64,000 bases of DNA from Bacillaceae bacterium OF18-1A (GCA_027694045.1 JAQEWB010000004.1:253655-317654), one strand, 5' to 3'. Counted from the first letter of the stretch, positions 44,684 to 55,885 are shown. Made by a program: numbers and translations. The notes: a model not told the origin generated them from the letters alone.

Positions 44684-44783
44684 TGTAAAGCCCCTTTCTC
44701 GAACTTTATGTATTTTAATACATAATATATTATTTTTATTCCTAATGTAAGAGGTTTTTTAGTTTTTTTTGAATAAAAATAAA

Positions 44784-45236
44784 TTAATTTTCCGGAAAGA
44801 TATGTTCAATATCTGGCGTAAGAGATACTTCTGATAATACGATATGAGAAACCGTCGTTGCATATGAAGAAACATCATTGATAAATTCTTCAAGTTCAAC
44901 GAGCGAAGGGACAGAAATTTTTACAATGTAGCATAAGCTTCCTGTCACCCTGTAACAAAAGCTTGCAGATGGATAAGACTGAATAAACTGCTGCATACGC
45001 GTCGTATCGCCGTTTTTTAAAGTAATTTCTAAAATACAATCTAAAACGAGGCCAGCTTTTTTATAATCAATATCGATTGTGTATTTTTGAATAACTCCTT
45101 CGTTTTCAAGCTTACGAACACGTTCTGCAGTAGATGGAGCGGATAAATTTACTCGTTTGGCCAATTCGCGCATGGAAAGGCGACTATCATTATATAATTC
45201 ATTTAAAATTTTACGATCAACACGATCTAATTGCAT
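44784..45236 (-). CDS. Lrp/AsnC-family transcriptional regulator
   Basis: A 150-aa regulator. The helix-turn-helix is LDRVDRKILNELYNDSRLSM to RVNLSAPSTAERVRKLENEG, and the C-terminal RAM domain has CYRVTGSLCYIVKISVPSLV. The ATG at 45236 follows GGAGG at 10 nt; the frame upstream to 45299 is hydrophobic and unlikely to be translated. Divergent from the isochorismatase fragment, which may once have been its target. Confidence 0.87.
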   Translation of the reverse strand: MQLDRVDRKILNELYNDSRLSMRELAKRVNLSAPSTAERVRKLENEGVIQKYTIDIDYKKAGLVLDCILEITLKNGDTTRMQQFIQSYPSASFCYRVTGSLCYIVKISVPSLVELEEFINDVSSYATTVSHIVLSEVSLTPDIEHIFPEN

Positions 45237-45365
45237 TTGTAAATATACCTCCAGTAAAATGATGATTTTTGTAAAGGAAAAATATAAATTAAGATTCATA
45301 TGAAATGTAAAGAGAACTTTATTTATTTTACAATAAAATAGAAGAAAATAGGAGGGGAGACGGTA

Positions 45366-45593
45366 GTGATTGTAGGATTAACGACAAATCATTGCGTGGA
45401 AACTACAACACGGATGGCAAGTAATTTAGGTTTTACAACATACTTAGTGAGCGATGCAACGGCTACATTCAATCGGACAGACCTGGACGGGGCAGAATAT
45501 AGTGCAGAGATGATTCATAATATGACGCTTGTAAATTTAAACGAAGAATTTGCTACGATTGTGACAACAAAAGAAGTGTTGAAATTATTTTGA
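45366..45593 (+). pseudogene. C-terminal fragment of an isochorismatase-family cysteine hydrolase
   Basis: Encodes 75 residues that match only the last third of isochorismatase/nicotinamidase-like hydrolases: VIVGLTTNHCVETTTRMASN, with the catalytic Cys and the cis-peptide region. Full-length members are about 180 residues and carry the Asp and Lys of the triad in the missing N-terminal part. No coding match lies upstream, where a GGAGGGGAGA site and GTG start now precede the fragment. It is therefore a 5'-truncated remnant that could still be translated. Confidence 0.75.
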
Positions 45594-45680
45594 AAAAATA
45601 ATTGCGGAATTATGTAGAAAAAAATAAGAATATTTCGTATAATCTAAGTATAATTATTTTGAAAATAGGGGTGGCATCAT

Positions 45681-46079
45681 ATGGAGCAAATTCCAGTAAA
45701 GAAAATAGAAGAAGTACTAGTTTTAGCAGGAGAAGATAAACAAAAGCAAAAGGAATTTTATGAATTGCTTTTAACAACGGAGTTTTATGTTGCTGGCTCG
45801 GTAGAAGCAGAGGATGGAGCTACAGAAGGAATGCTTCGATTACGCCATTTCCAAGGAGAAGGAAGATGGATTGTTCCATTCTTTACACAATTGGAATTTG
45901 TAAAAGATGTGTTGCCAGAAGGCACACCCCTTATTACGATACGTGGAAAAGAATTATTTGGTAGCATTGAAAAAGATGCAACAGCTGTATTAAATGTTGG
46001 TACTGAAATGAGTAAAACATTTGTTCCAGCAGAAATTGCAGATATCGCATCTGGACGGATTTTTAACTATTATAGATAA
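45681..46079 (+). CDS. SseB-family protein
   Basis: A 132-aa protein matching the N-terminal SseB domain: FYELLLTTEFYVAGSVE, WIVPFFTQLEFVKDVLPEG and the closing GKELFGSIEKDATAVLNVG. SseB was named for serine tolerance when overexpressed; the molecular role is unknown. The C-terminal SseB domain found in longer members is absent. Stop codon is formed by the start of a bcr1 repeat. Confidence 0.82.
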   Translation: MEQIPVKKIEEVLVLAGEDKQKQKEFYELLLTTEFYVAGSVEAEDGATEGMLRLRHFQGEGRWIVPFFTQLEFVKDVLPEGTPLITIRGKELFGSIEKDATAVLNVGTEMSKTFVPAEIADIASGRIFNYYR

Positions 46080-46131
46080 AGTGAAACTTTAATCAGTGGG
46101 GGCCTTACTGCCCGACAAATAGCGGGATAAA
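46076..46131 (+). repeat. bcr1-type repeat (56-bp short copy)
   Basis: ATAAAGTGAAACTTTAATCA at the start, then GGCCTTACTGCCCG and CAAATAGCGGGATAA at the end; the middle of the element is missing. It overlaps the stop codon of the SseB gene and abuts the terminator. Confidence 0.75.
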
Positions 46132-46159
46132 AGGAAAAGCTTAATTGCTTTTCCTTTTT
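46129..46159. terminator. Bidirectional terminator
   Basis: AAAAGGAAAAGC / GCTTTTCCTTTT stem with loop TTAATT. Confidence 0.87.
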
Positions 46160-47078
46160 AATTTGAGCATGGAGTGGATACGCCGGCAGAAATAGAAAGT
46201 GTTTTATTATGTGTATTTATTGTTGATATCACTCCAAGAGGAATACCGATGTTTGGGCTTATATGTCCAATTGGTAAACCAAATAATACTGGTATATCAT
46301 ATGGCTTAAAATATTCATATAAGATTGTTTGCAAGGATTGGGATGGTTTAGAAGGAATACAATCGTGACAACTTGAAAAAATAACGCCATTGCAGTCATT
46401 AAACTTTCCAGATAACAGTAGTTGATTTAACATGCGATCGATGCGATATGGTTCTTCTCCGATATCTTCAAGCAATAGCAGTTTATTGCTTGTGTTTATT
46501 TCATAGGATGAACCGATTATACTCGTTAACACAGCTAAATTCCCTCCAACTAATGTACCTGTAACTGTAGATGAAGAAGTAGGTACGATACATTCTGATG
46601 CAGACAAGATTGATGAATATGGATGGAATAGTTGATTAAAAGAAGATAGAGAAAGTGAATCTATGCCTTTTCCTAATTCTTCAATCATTGGGCCATGAAA
46701 TGTAACAAGTTTTGCATAACGTGAAAAAGCGGTATGTAAAGCTGTAATATCGCTATATCCCCAAAATATTTTCGGATTTTGCCTAATGATTTCATATTGA
46801 ATGTGAGGGAGGAGACGAGCGCTTCCATAACCACCCCGTGCGCAAAAAATTGCCTTCACTTCATGATTTGTAAATGCTTCATGTATATCGTCAAGTCGAA
46901 CTTGGTCACTTCCAGCTAAAAATCCATACTTCTCATAAACACTCTTTCCAATTATTACGGACAATCCCATCTCTTGTAATACGTTCACACCTTTTAATAC
47001 ATTTTCAATTGTAGGTGGACCAGATGGTGCAATAACCATCACTGTATCACCTTGTTTTAATGCAGTTGGATAAATCAT
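46158..47078 (-). CDS. LD-carboxypeptidase, peptidase family S66
   Basis: A 306-aa serine peptidase that removes D-Ala from tetrapeptide muropeptides, or a MccF-like relative. The nucleophile Ser is in WGYSDITALH, the Glu in LLLEDIGEEPYRIDRML and the His in GLPIGHISPN; the oxyanion region CARGGYGSARLL is present. No signal peptide, so it acts in the cytoplasm on recycled peptidoglycan. It is convergent to the SseB gene. Confidence 0.9.
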   Translation of the reverse strand: MIYPTALKQGDTVMVIAPSGPPTIENVLKGVNVLQEMGLSVIIGKSVYEKYGFLAGSDQVRLDDIHEAFTNHEVKAIFCARGGYGSARLLPHIQYEIIRQNPKIFWGYSDITALHTAFSRYAKLVTFHGPMIEELGKGIDSLSLSSFNQLFHPYSSILSASECIVPTSSSTVTGTLVGGNLAVLTSIIGSSYEINTSNKLLLLEDIGEEPYRIDRMLNQLLLSGKFNDCNGVIFSSCHDCIPSKPSQSLQTILYEYFKPYDIPVLFGLPIGHISPNIGIPLGVISTINTHNKTLSISAGVSTPCSN

Positions 47079-47193
47079 TATTCTCAGCCTCCTTCTCTTT
47101 CAATATATTCGCTTCACAGGAAGTTCAACCCTTGTAAAAGAAGGGGAAAGCTGGTCATATAAAGAAGATATAAGAGGGATAGGAGGAGAAATA

Positions 47194-48294
47194 ATGTTGA
47201 CAAGTCGAGTAATAAATATATTGCAAATTAAATATCCTATCATTCAAGCAGGTATGGCAGGGGCTATTACAACGCCAGAGCTTGTTGCAGCTGTAAGTAA
47301 TGGCGGAGGATTAGGTACGCTTGGAGCGGGATATATGAGCCCAGAACAAATACGTGAGGCGATTTATAAAATAAGAGAACGGACAGATAAACCTTTTGGG
47401 GTTAATTTACTTGTAACGAAAGAGATACAAATAGAAGAAGAAAAGGTAAACAATGCGAAAGTGTTACTTAGTGAAGTGAATAGAGAATTACGTATAGAGG
47501 TAGAAGAGACACTAAAAATGCCGAAAAGCTATAAAGAACAATTACAAGTGTTAGTAGAGGAAAAAGTGCCAGTCATTAGTTTTGCATTTCAAACGTTAGA
47601 CAAAGAAGAAGTAGATGACTTAAAGAGAAGAGGAATAAAACTTATTGGTACAGCTACTCATGTAGCAGAAGCGAAAGTACTTGCTGAGCTAGGGGTAGAT
47701 GTTATTATCGGTCAAGGTAGCGAGGCGGGAGGACATAGAGGGACGTTTATTAGAAATAGGAAAGAACAAGATGCTATGATTGGTACGTTTGCATTAATAC
47801 CGCAGTTAGTAGCAGCAGTCCCACATATCCCGATTGTCGCCGCAGGCGGTGTAATGAATGGACAAGGGCTTGTTGCAGCATTTGCGTTAGGAGCAGAAGC
47901 TGTTCAAATGGGAACAGCCTTTTTAACGAGTGAAGAAAGTATTACACACGACGCATATAAAGAGGCCATATTACAAAGTACAGATACGAGTACAACTGTA
48001 ACACGTGCGTTCTCTGGAAAATATGCACGGGGCATTCGTAATGAATTTATAGAGAAGCATGCAGGAAAAGAAAAAGGGCTTCCGATGTATCCAGTGCAAA
48101 ACGTATTAACTTCTAAAATACGCCAAGAAGCAGCGAAGCAAAATAAGAAAGAGTATATGTCACTTTGGGCAGGACAAGCTTCCTCTTTAGCTCGAATAGA
48201 GCCAGCCCAGCACGTAGTGGAGCGGGTTATGAAAGAAGCGGAGAATGTAATGGAACAATTACAAAATGTCTATAGAAAAAGACCACTTGAATAA
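47194..48294 (+). CDS. Nitronate monooxygenase (NMO class)
   Basis: A 366-aa FMN-dependent TIM-barrel enzyme that oxidises alkyl nitronates such as propionate-3-nitronate. Visible motifs are IQAGMAGAITTPELVAAVSN at the start, IGQGSEAGGHRG with the catalytic His, and the FMN phosphate loop AAGGVMNGQGLVAAFALGA. Related FabK-type enoyl reductases share the fold; the GHRG motif and absence of fab neighbours favour NMO. Divergent from the carboxypeptidase gene. Confidence 0.87.
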   Translation: MLTSRVINILQIKYPIIQAGMAGAITTPELVAAVSNGGGLGTLGAGYMSPEQIREAIYKIRERTDKPFGVNLLVTKEIQIEEEKVNNAKVLLSEVNRELRIEVEETLKMPKSYKEQLQVLVEEKVPVISFAFQTLDKEEVDDLKRRGIKLIGTATHVAEAKVLAELGVDVIIGQGSEAGGHRGTFIRNRKEQDAMIGTFALIPQLVAAVPHIPIVAAGGVMNGQGLVAAFALGAEAVQMGTAFLTSEESITHDAYKEAILQSTDTSTTVTRAFSGKYARGIRNEFIEKHAGKEKGLPMYPVQNVLTSKIRQEAAKQNKKEYMSLWAGQASSLARIEPAQHVVERVMKEAENVMEQLQNVYRKRPLE

Positions 48295-48310
48295 TTCAAG
48301 CGGTCTTTTC
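48279..48310. terminator. Bidirectional terminator overlapping the nmo 3' end
   Basis: AAGACC-CTTGAA / TTCAAG-GGTCTT stem that includes the last codons of the monooxygenase gene; faces the end of dltD. Confidence 0.78.
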
Positions 48311-48311
48311 A

Positions 48312-49487
48312 TTAGTTTGCTTTATAAAATTGTTGGATAGCTTCGTCGATGTAAACCCAGCCTTTCCAACCTAAGTGCATATGATCTTTTAAGAAGTATT
48401 TGTCATACTCATGATTTGAGAAATCGGCAATTGGATAACCAGCTTTCTCAATTTGCTCACGAACTTTATTGTAGTATAATTCGCGTTTTTCTTTTGGGAA
48501 TCCTGCGTAATCATACCAAGGACCTTTCACAGGAACAGAAATGAAGAGTGGTTTTGCACCAGATTGTTTTAATAAATCAAGTGCAATTTGTAAATCTTCG
48601 TATTCAGGTGACTGGTCATAAGAATCATTTTTTAAGTAGCCTTCACGCTGTTTTAATTTCTTCTTAATTTTACTATTGAAGTAATCATCTTCGATACCGT
48701 ATTCATTAGAACCTGATTCTAACGCACCCGTCTGATCCGCATGTTTACGAGCTTCTTCCCAGGTCATTTGTTTCAATGATGGATCAAGCGTTTCTTTATG
48801 CGGTTTAATATCAAACATGACTGTAAATAAATCTTTACGATCTAAAATGTTACGATAAATATAAGCGAAAGGTTTAGCAGCAAGTGCTTTTACTTTATAC
48901 TTCGTATCGTCATAAGCGATACCTTCAAGCGAAATTTTTAATAAAGTTTCTTTTTTAACGATCTCAAAGTTTAGTAAACGTTTTGCAATTTGTTTTTTCA
49001 TTTCAGGTTTTAAATCATCATTGAAGATGAAGTGGTAACCTTGTTGTTTTGAAAAGTTAGGTGCAAAGTGTGTTTCATCAATACCTTGTGGTACAAACCA
49101 TTGAGGAGAAAGAACGAATATCATTTTCTTATCTTTCAATTGATCCATTGTAGATGCAAAGTTTAACACATGTACAAGGTCTTGTGTTCCGCCTCGTCCA
49201 AGAAGGAATGGTGTGAATCCTTCAGGCTTTACTTTGAAATAATTCGATGGATGGAAAGCATCCATACGCGCGAATTCCGATGAACCATACATCGGAAGGT
49301 ATTTCGGATCTGCTAACATTTTTTGCTGTAAAATCATACTTTGAATCTTCTCTTCTTTTAAAGAAGTTGCGGCTTGTTCTACTTTTTCATCACTTAAAAG
49401 TGGAAGTAGGAAGCGCGTTGGAATAAGTAAGAATACAGCAAAAAGGGCCAATGCTAAAAGCATCGGACCAAATTTTGCTTTGTTCAT
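48312..49487 (-). CDS. dltD: D-alanine transfer protein DltD
   Basis: A 391-aa protein with one N-terminal membrane anchor (residues ~7-28) and an extracellular SGNH-like hydrolase domain. The catalytic Ser is in MYGSSEFAR and the C-terminal Asp/His in [10 protein letters not shown]. It passes D-alanine to teichoic acids outside the cell. It overlaps dltC by 4 bp as the last gene of dltXABCD. Confidence 0.95.
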
Positions 49488-49723
49488 CGGATTTCTTCCA
49501 ACTTCTTAATAACCATGTTTGGTGTAGCCCACTCGTCACGGTCAAAATCAGAAATAGAAACTTCAATATCTAAACGCTCTTGGAATTCAACTAATAAAGA
49601 TACTACAGCGAAAGAATCAAGAATACCTTCTTCAAATAATTGAACATCTAAGTTTTCTTTCACAATATCGTTTTCACATACTTCTTCTAAAATATCTAAT
49701 ACTTGCTCTTTGAATTCTGCCAT
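49484..49723 (-). CDS. dltC: D-alanyl carrier protein DltC
   Basis: A 79-aa acyl-carrier-like protein. The phosphopantetheine attachment Ser37 lies in [14 protein letters not shown]. DltA charges it with D-alanine and DltB/DltD accept from it. RBS AAGGAGAT is strong. A 68-bp gap separates it from dltB. Confidence 0.95.
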
Positions 49724-49791
49724 TTTTAAAATCTCCTTTATATCCGAAATATATTATATGTGCAACTTCTTAATGAAATAAGAAGGGTGCA

Positions 49792-50958
49792 TTAAAAGTA
49801 TCTGTTAAGGTGTCCAGAGAAGATCAGGAAACCGAAACATACAACGTGGAACGTAATTACAATTGCAAGGATGTGTGTAAATTTATTATTTGGCCAAAAC
49901 TTATGCTTCTTGTTTTTTCGTTCGAAAATGTCGAATAAGATAAACAGAGCAGCGTGATAAAGGCCGTAAATAATGTATTGATACACATGCTCACCAGTAA
50001 TATGCCAAATTCCCATGATGAAAAAGTTTAAAAATGCACCGATATACGAAATTGTGTAACGGTTTTTAATTAGCTTTTTCTTCGTTGCAAAAAAGACGAA
50101 ACGCATGTAAATAAAGTCACGGAACCAGAATGATAAACTCATGTGCCAGCGGTTCCAGAAGTCTTTAATGTTACGACTGATGAATGGCATATTAAAGTTT
50201 TCTGGCGTTTTAATTCCCATCATATAACTTACACCAATTACAAATGAGCTATAACCAGCAAAGTCGAAGAATAAATATAAGCTATAGCTATACATGTAAA
50301 TCATATTTGAAAGAATTGTATCTTGTTGAGCGAATGCCGGATCCATAAAATATTGCTTTATTAGGTAAGCAATAATAAATTTATACAAGAAACCTTGGAA
50401 AATACGGTTTAGACCTGTATATAGTAAATTTTGATATTCTTCAGCGCTAGGTGGCTTTTGAATATCTTTTTGGAATCTACGGTAACGATCGATAGGTCCT
50501 GTTGAGATAGCTGGGAAGAATAAAACAAATTCCCAAAAATTAAAGAAGGAAAGTTCTTTAATTAAGCCATCGCGAACTTCAAATACCATTTGTACTGCTC
50601 TAAATGTTACATAGGACATTCCTAAAAATACAACAAACTTTAGTTCAGGTACAAACGGTGCGATTTTTGCCAAAATAAGTGGCAAAATCGATAAAATAAC
50701 AGCAATACAAAATGTGAATGTACTATTATTTCTTTTTCTTAAAATTAAATAGCCTTTAATAAGGGCATATTGCCAAATAATAAATGCAGCTAACATAATC
50801 GCTTGTTTCGGTTTATCCGAGAAGATAATAGCAAGCATTACCAATGTTAAAACGGCATTATATTTACGCAACATTTTACCTTTTAATCCAGCTATAATAG
50901 TAGGTATTAATAAAATGCCCACTATAGCGAAAAAATAAAATGATCCATACGCGGTCAT
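49792..50958 (-). CDS. dltB: D-alanyl transfer protein DltB (MBOAT family)
   Basis: A 388-aa polytopic membrane protein. The MBOAT signature [20 protein letters not shown] and the conserved His in [12 protein letters not shown] are intact. It moves D-alanine from DltC across the membrane. The start overlaps the dltA stop codon by 4 bp. Confidence 0.95.
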   Translation of the reverse strand: MTAYGSFYFFAIVGILLIPTIIAGLKGKMLRKYNAVLTLVMLAIIFSDKPKQAIMLAAFIIWQYALIKGYLILRKRNNSTFTFCIAVILSILPLILAKIAPFVPELKFVVFLGMSYVTFRAVQMVFEVRDGLIKELSFFNFWEFVLFFPAISTGPIDRYRRFQKDIQKPPSAEEYQNLLYTGLNRIFQGFLYKFIIAYLIKQYFMDPAFAQQDTILSNMIYMYSYSLYLFFDFAGYSSFVIGVSYMMGIKTPENFNMPFISRNIKDFWNRWHMSLSFWFRDFIYMRFVFFATKKKLIKNRYTISYIGAFLNFFIMGIWHITGEHVYQYIIYGLYHAALFILFDIFERKNKKHKFWPNNKFTHILAIVITFHVVCFGFLIFSGHLNRYF

Positions 50959-52469
50959 GCTGTAACCTCACTCAATAATTTTTTGCGATCTACCTTTCCA
51001 TTTGGTGTCATTGGAATAGAAGATTGATACATGAATTTACGTGGAATCATGTAGTTTGGTAATCGCTCATTGAGTTCTTTTTTGATCGCAGATGTTAATT
51101 TGAATTCTTTTTCAAACGAATGCTCCCCAGGAACAACAACCGCTAATAAATAATCGTATTTCTCACCTTTTTTAATTGGAACAATAACTGCTCCTTCTAC
51201 GTAAGAACATGCACGAAGATGATGCTCAATTTCTTCTAATTCCATTCGATAACCATGAAGCTTAATTTGGAAATCAAGACGACCATTATAGAATAGAAGA
51301 CCATTTTCTACATAGCCAGCATCGCCTGTTTTATAGGCACGCTCACCGTCAATTGTAGTAAATGCTTTTTCTGTTAATTCAGGGCTTCCTAAATATCCAA
51401 CGCTTACGCTTGGACCGACAATTACGATTTCACCTTTTTCACCATCAGGTGCAACCGTACCATCTTCTTTCATAATAAGAAGGCGACAGTCTGATTTACA
51501 GTAACCAACTGGAAGTGATTTGTATTGATCAAGTACTTCTGTTGTAACGTGAATACCTGTTACAGCAACAGTAGCTTCAGTTGGACCGTATGTATTCATA
51601 ATTGTTGCTTTTGGGAAACGCTCAATTAATTTTCTAGCTACTTCATTCGGTAATACTTCACCGCAGAATAAGAATGTTTTCATGTTTGGAAGCATACTTT
51701 CAGAGAAAGATGCTTCCATTAAACACATTTCAGCGAAAGATGGTGTGGAAGTCCATACTTGAATATCCGATTGCTCTAAAGAAGCAAACAAGTCTTTTGG
51801 ACGTGCAATCATATCTTTATCGATTGCCCAAAGTGTACCACCTGTTACTAATGATGGGTAAATATCCATTACAGATAAATCAAATGAGAAAGGTGCTTGG
51901 TTTAAGAATACTTGTCCTGTTTGTAAGTTGAAATCTTCTACAGCCCATTTTGTAAAGCTAGCAAGACAATTATAAGTAATCTGAACCCCTTTCGGATTAC
52001 CTGTGCTTCCTGATGTGTAAATAATATAGAAGTTCTCATCACCTTTTACCGCATGTTCAGGATTTGGAGTGTTCCCTTTATGAGTAAAGAAAATATCTTT
52101 TAAGTCGTTTTCACTTACAATGCGAACTGGTAAATCAGTTACAGTTACATCTGTTCCTGATAAAAGTAATTTCGCACCAGAATTTTCAGCGATACGTTGT
52201 ACACGATCAGCTGGGATAGATAAATCTACAGGAATATAAGCATGTCCAGCTTTCACACAACCTAAAAAGTTAATGATCATTTCAGGTTGCATATGGCCAT
52301 ACACCATAATTGGTGAACGATCATCTGGATACTCAGAAGAAATCCAATGTGCTAACGCATCAGAATCTTCCTTTAATTGTTTGTACGTAATTTTCGCATC
52401 TCGCCAAACAAAAGCGGTTTGATCAGGCGTTTCTGCAGCCCACTTTTCAATTTGTTCTAATAACTTCAT
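50955..52469 (-). CDS. dltA: D-alanine--D-alanyl carrier protein ligase DltA
   Basis: A 504-aa adenylation enzyme that activates D-Ala and loads it on DltC. Adenylation motifs are [13 protein letters not shown] (A3), [11 protein letters not shown] (A5), [11 protein letters not shown] (A7) and the catalytic Lys in [11 protein letters not shown] (A10). Length and all core motifs are those of a functional DltA. Twelve bp downstream of dltX. Confidence 0.96.
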   Translation of the reverse strand: MKLLEQIEKWAAETPDQTAFVWRDAKITYKQLKEDSDALAHWISSEYPDDRSPIMVYGHMQPEMIINFLGCVKAGHAYIPVDLSIPADRVQRIAENSGAKLLLSGTDVTVTDLPVRIVSENDLKDIFFTHKGNTPNPEHAVKGDENFYIIYTSGSTGNPKGVQITYNCLASFTKWAVEDFNLQTGQVFLNQAPFSFDLSVMDIYPSLVTGGTLWAIDKDMIARPKDLFASLEQSDIQVWTSTPSFAEMCLMEASFSESMLPNMKTFLFCGEVLPNEVARKLIERFPKATIMNTYGPTEATVAVTGIHVTTEVLDQYKSLPVGYCKSDCRLLIMKEDGTVAPDGEKGEIVIVGPSVSVGYLGSPELTEKAFTTIDGERAYKTGDAGYVENGLLFYNGRLDFQIKLHGYRMELEEIEHHLRACSYVEGAVIVPIKKGEKYDYLLAVVVPGEHSFEKEFKLTSAIKKELNERLPNYMIPRKFMYQSSIPMTPNGKVDRKKLLSEVTA

Positions 52470-52481
52470 AACGTTCCCACC

Positions 52482-52628
52482 CTAGAATTCATTGTAAATA
52501 AATGTACTTGTGTTTGTATCATGGAATCCATACAACCAAAGCAATGCAAATAAAATTGCAAGGTAATAAACCGTCTTTGCAACCCATTGTGTGAGTGGTC
52601 GAGACCATATCTCTTTTAATCTTTCCAT
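52482..52628 (-). CDS. dltX: DltX, small membrane protein of the dlt operon
   Basis: A 48-aa protein MERLKEIWSRPLTQWVAKTV, then a transmembrane helix (YYLAILFALLWLYGF) and the conserved C-terminal FIYNEF that family work implicates in accepting D-Ala. The ATG at 52628 follows GAGAGGGAAAG; a longer frame to 52673 has no site. First gene of dltXABCD. Confidence 0.92.
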   Translation of the reverse strand: MERLKEIWSRPLTQWVAKTVYYLAILFALLWLYGFHDTNTSTFIYNEF

Positions 52629-54131
<1,503 letters not shown>

Positions 54132-54137
54132 AAAAGC

Positions 54138-54228
54138 ATAAAGTAAAACTGTAATCAGCGGGGGACATCCCAACTGCTTATTAGTCCTGACCAATCGGGA
54201 GTTTCATTGCTCGTAAATAGAGGGATAA
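54138..54228 (+). repeat. bcr1-type repeat (91 bp, diverged)
   Basis: ATAAAGTAAAACTGTAATCA start and CGTAAATAGAGGGATAAA end, with an internal CCAATCGGG segment as in the full-length copy near 20130. Starts 7 bp after the M20 stop codon. Confidence 0.7.
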
Positions 54229-54229
54229 A

Positions 54230-54263
54230 AAAAGGCAACTGCGCTCTATCGCAGTTGCTTTTA
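54230..54263 (+). terminator. Terminator after the M20 gene
   Basis: AAAGGCAACTGCG / CGCAGTTGCTTTT stem, loop CTCTAT; it lies beyond the bcr1 copy. Confidence 0.87.
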
Positions 54264-54415
54264 TTTCTTTCCGTCAGAGAGGGCTGAGAAAGAACTATGC
54301 TCATTGATAGTATATGAATAGCTAACGGACAAGCTTGTACATTTTAATCATTTTTTTAAAAATAGTTATTGACTTTGATAATCAATTTCAATTAATCTAA
54401 TGGTACAGTTGGAAT

Positions 54416-54430
54416 TGATAATTATTATCA
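54416..54430 (+). promoter_or_regulatory. Perfect Fur box
   Basis: TGATAATTATTATCA, an exact 7-1-7 inverted repeat, 17 bp upstream of the small basic ORF. It predicts iron-repressed expression of that ORF and the flavodoxin behind it. Confidence 0.9.
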
Positions 54431-54446
54431 ATGAGATAGGTGTGAC

Positions 54447-54623
54447 ATGTTAATGAGAAAAAAATTTCACCTTCTACGGAGGAGATTAGAAGATAAAAAT
54501 AAAGATGTTGATCAGTATATTGAATGGCAGCGAAATGTAATTCGTTCTGAATATATAGAGGAAAAGAATATCGTTCAAACAGAAAAAGTGATACATAGTA
54601 AAGGGAGAGATTTAGTTGAGTAA
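54447..54623 (+). CDS. Small basic Fur-regulated protein (Fbp-like by context)
   Basis: A 58-aa highly charged protein, MLMRKKFHLLRRRLEDKNKD with central YIEWQRNVIRSEYIEEKN. It follows a perfect Fur box, and its stop codon overlaps the flavodoxin start by 8 bp, so it is probably translated and coupled. B. subtilis makes three small Fur-regulated basic proteins (FbpA-C) that help the FsrA small RNA spare iron; size, charge and control fit, but direct similarity is not evident to me. A second ATG at 54453 is an equally possible start. Confidence 0.65.
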   Translation: MLMRKKFHLLRRRLEDKNKDVDQYIEWQRNVIRSEYIEEKNIVQTEKVIHSKGRDLVE

Positions 54624-55062
54624 GATAGTAATGATTTTTGCAAGTATGAGTGGAAATACAGAGGAAATGGCTGATCATATTGCAGGTGCAATTCGTGAAA
54701 CAGAAAATGAAATTGAAGTGATTGATATTATGGATTCACCAGAAGCTTCTATATTAGAACAATATGATGGCATTATTTTAGGCGCTTACACATGGGGAGA
54801 CGGTGATCTTCCTGATGATTTCTTAGATTTTTATGATGCAATGGATTCTATTGATTTAAATGGGAAAAAAGCAGCAGTATTCGGTTCATGTGATTCGGCT
54901 TATCCGAAATACGGCGTAGCGGTGGACATTTTAATAGAAAAGCTGCAAGAGCGTGGGGCGACAGTTGTGTTAGATGGATTAAAAGTAGAATTAACGCCAG
55001 AAGATGAAGATGTAGAAAAATGTTTACAGTTTGGAGCTGAATTCGTAAAACACCTTTCTTAA
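54616..55062 (+). CDS. Flavodoxin
   Basis: A 148-aa short-chain flavodoxin. The FMN phosphate loop is FASMSGNTEEMA (residues ~8-19), the isoalloxazine loops are GAYTWGDGDLP and GSCDSAYPKYG. It replaces ferredoxin as electron carrier when iron is scarce, which agrees with the upstream Fur box. The TTG start lies within the preceding small gene and has AAAGGGAGAG as its site. Confidence 0.92.
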   Translation: MSKIVMIFASMSGNTEEMADHIAGAIRETENEIEVIDIMDSPEASILEQYDGIILGAYTWGDGDLPDDFLDFYDAMDSIDLNGKKAAVFGSCDSAYPKYGVAVDILIEKLQERGATVVLDGLKVELTPEDEDVEKCLQFGAEFVKHLS

Positions 55063-55086
55063 TGGCAGAAGGGAGATGAAGAGCAA

Positions 55087-55860
55087 TTGCATGAAAAAAT
55101 CTCAATCAAAACGATGACAGATTATCATTTATATGATTTTATGCGTTGTCCGCATAAATTTTATTTCCGCCATATAAAAAGAAGAGAACCTTCTTCGTTT
55201 GAATGGCAACAAATAGCACAAATGATTGTGAATCAAATTATTAACGAGTATTACACACTACCTGCGGGTCAACAAACGAAAATTGTACTTTTAATACTAA
55301 TAGAAAAGTATTGGAAAAAAGTAAGAATTAATATGTTTGCTTCGAAGACAGAGTACTATATTGTTTTAGCGAAGCTAACTGATCACTTATTACAGTTTGT
55401 TGAAAGGGATGATAGTCAGACACCGCCATTGTTTTTATATGAGAAGTTTCAAACGTATATGGAAGAGTTAGGTGTCCACATGTCATTGACATTAGAAGTT
55501 GGTGAGTGGAGTACTGAGTCGTTTGTAATTAAAAAGTATGTTGTCGATGCGGATGAGGAAATGCTTGCTCTTTGTCAAAAGTTAATGACGGTATTTAGTT
55601 ATAAAGCTTTCGGCATTCTTCCAGGGAAAATTGAAGTTGTTAATTTAATAGAAGGAACTAAATATGAATATATTCCAAAGCAGGAAGATATTATAACTGG
55701 TATGGCGGATTTATCTAGAATGAAGGAAATGTTACAACAACCAGAGCATTACACAGAGCGTCATTTTCGTTCTGAGTGTATGAGTTGTGCTTTTCGTAGT
55801 GAATGCCAAGAGGAAGAAGTAAAGAAAGAAGCAAAGCAGAAGAAAAATATCGTACATTAA
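55087..55860 (+). CDS. Fe-S nuclease-like protein (Cas4/AddB C-terminal fold, PD-(D/E)XK superfamily)
   Basis: A 257-aa protein. An N-terminal Cys21 in FMRCPHKFYFRHI and a C-terminal cluster C231-x2-C234-x5-C240 (CMSCAFRSEC) form the 'iron staple' seen in Cas4 and AddB nucleases. In the centre the expected D...E-x-K motif is not clear (LEVGEWSTESFVIKKYVV is the nearest), so activity is doubtful. Two dozen bases after the flavodoxin gene, so perhaps the third gene of the iron-controlled unit. TTG start. A terminator follows. Confidence 0.7.
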   Translation: MHEKISIKTMTDYHLYDFMRCPHKFYFRHIKRREPSSFEWQQIAQMIVNQIINEYYTLPAGQQTKIVLLILIEKYWKKVRINMFASKTEYYIVLAKLTDHLLQFVERDDSQTPPLFLYEKFQTYMEELGVHMSLTLEVGEWSTESFVIKKYVVDADEEMLALCQKLMTVFSYKAFGILPGKIEVVNLIEGTKYEYIPKQEDIITGMADLSRMKEMLQQPEHYTERHFRSECMSCAFRSECQEEEVKKEAKQKKNIVH

Positions 55861-55885
55861 AGGATGCAAAATGGCATCCTTTTTT
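55861..55885 (+). terminator. Terminator of the flavodoxin unit
   Basis: AGGATGC / GCATCCT stem, loop AAAATG, T6 tail, directly after the stop codon. Confidence 0.85.

Larger units (their letters stand above)
54132..54446 (+). other. Intergenic region (315 bp) with bcr1, terminator and Fur-controlled promoter
   Basis: In order: bcr1 copy 54138-54228, hairpin terminator 54230-54263, A+T-rich spacer, a TTGACT -35-like hexamer at 54369 with TAATCT about 18 bp on, then the perfect Fur box 54416-54430. Confidence 0.6.
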
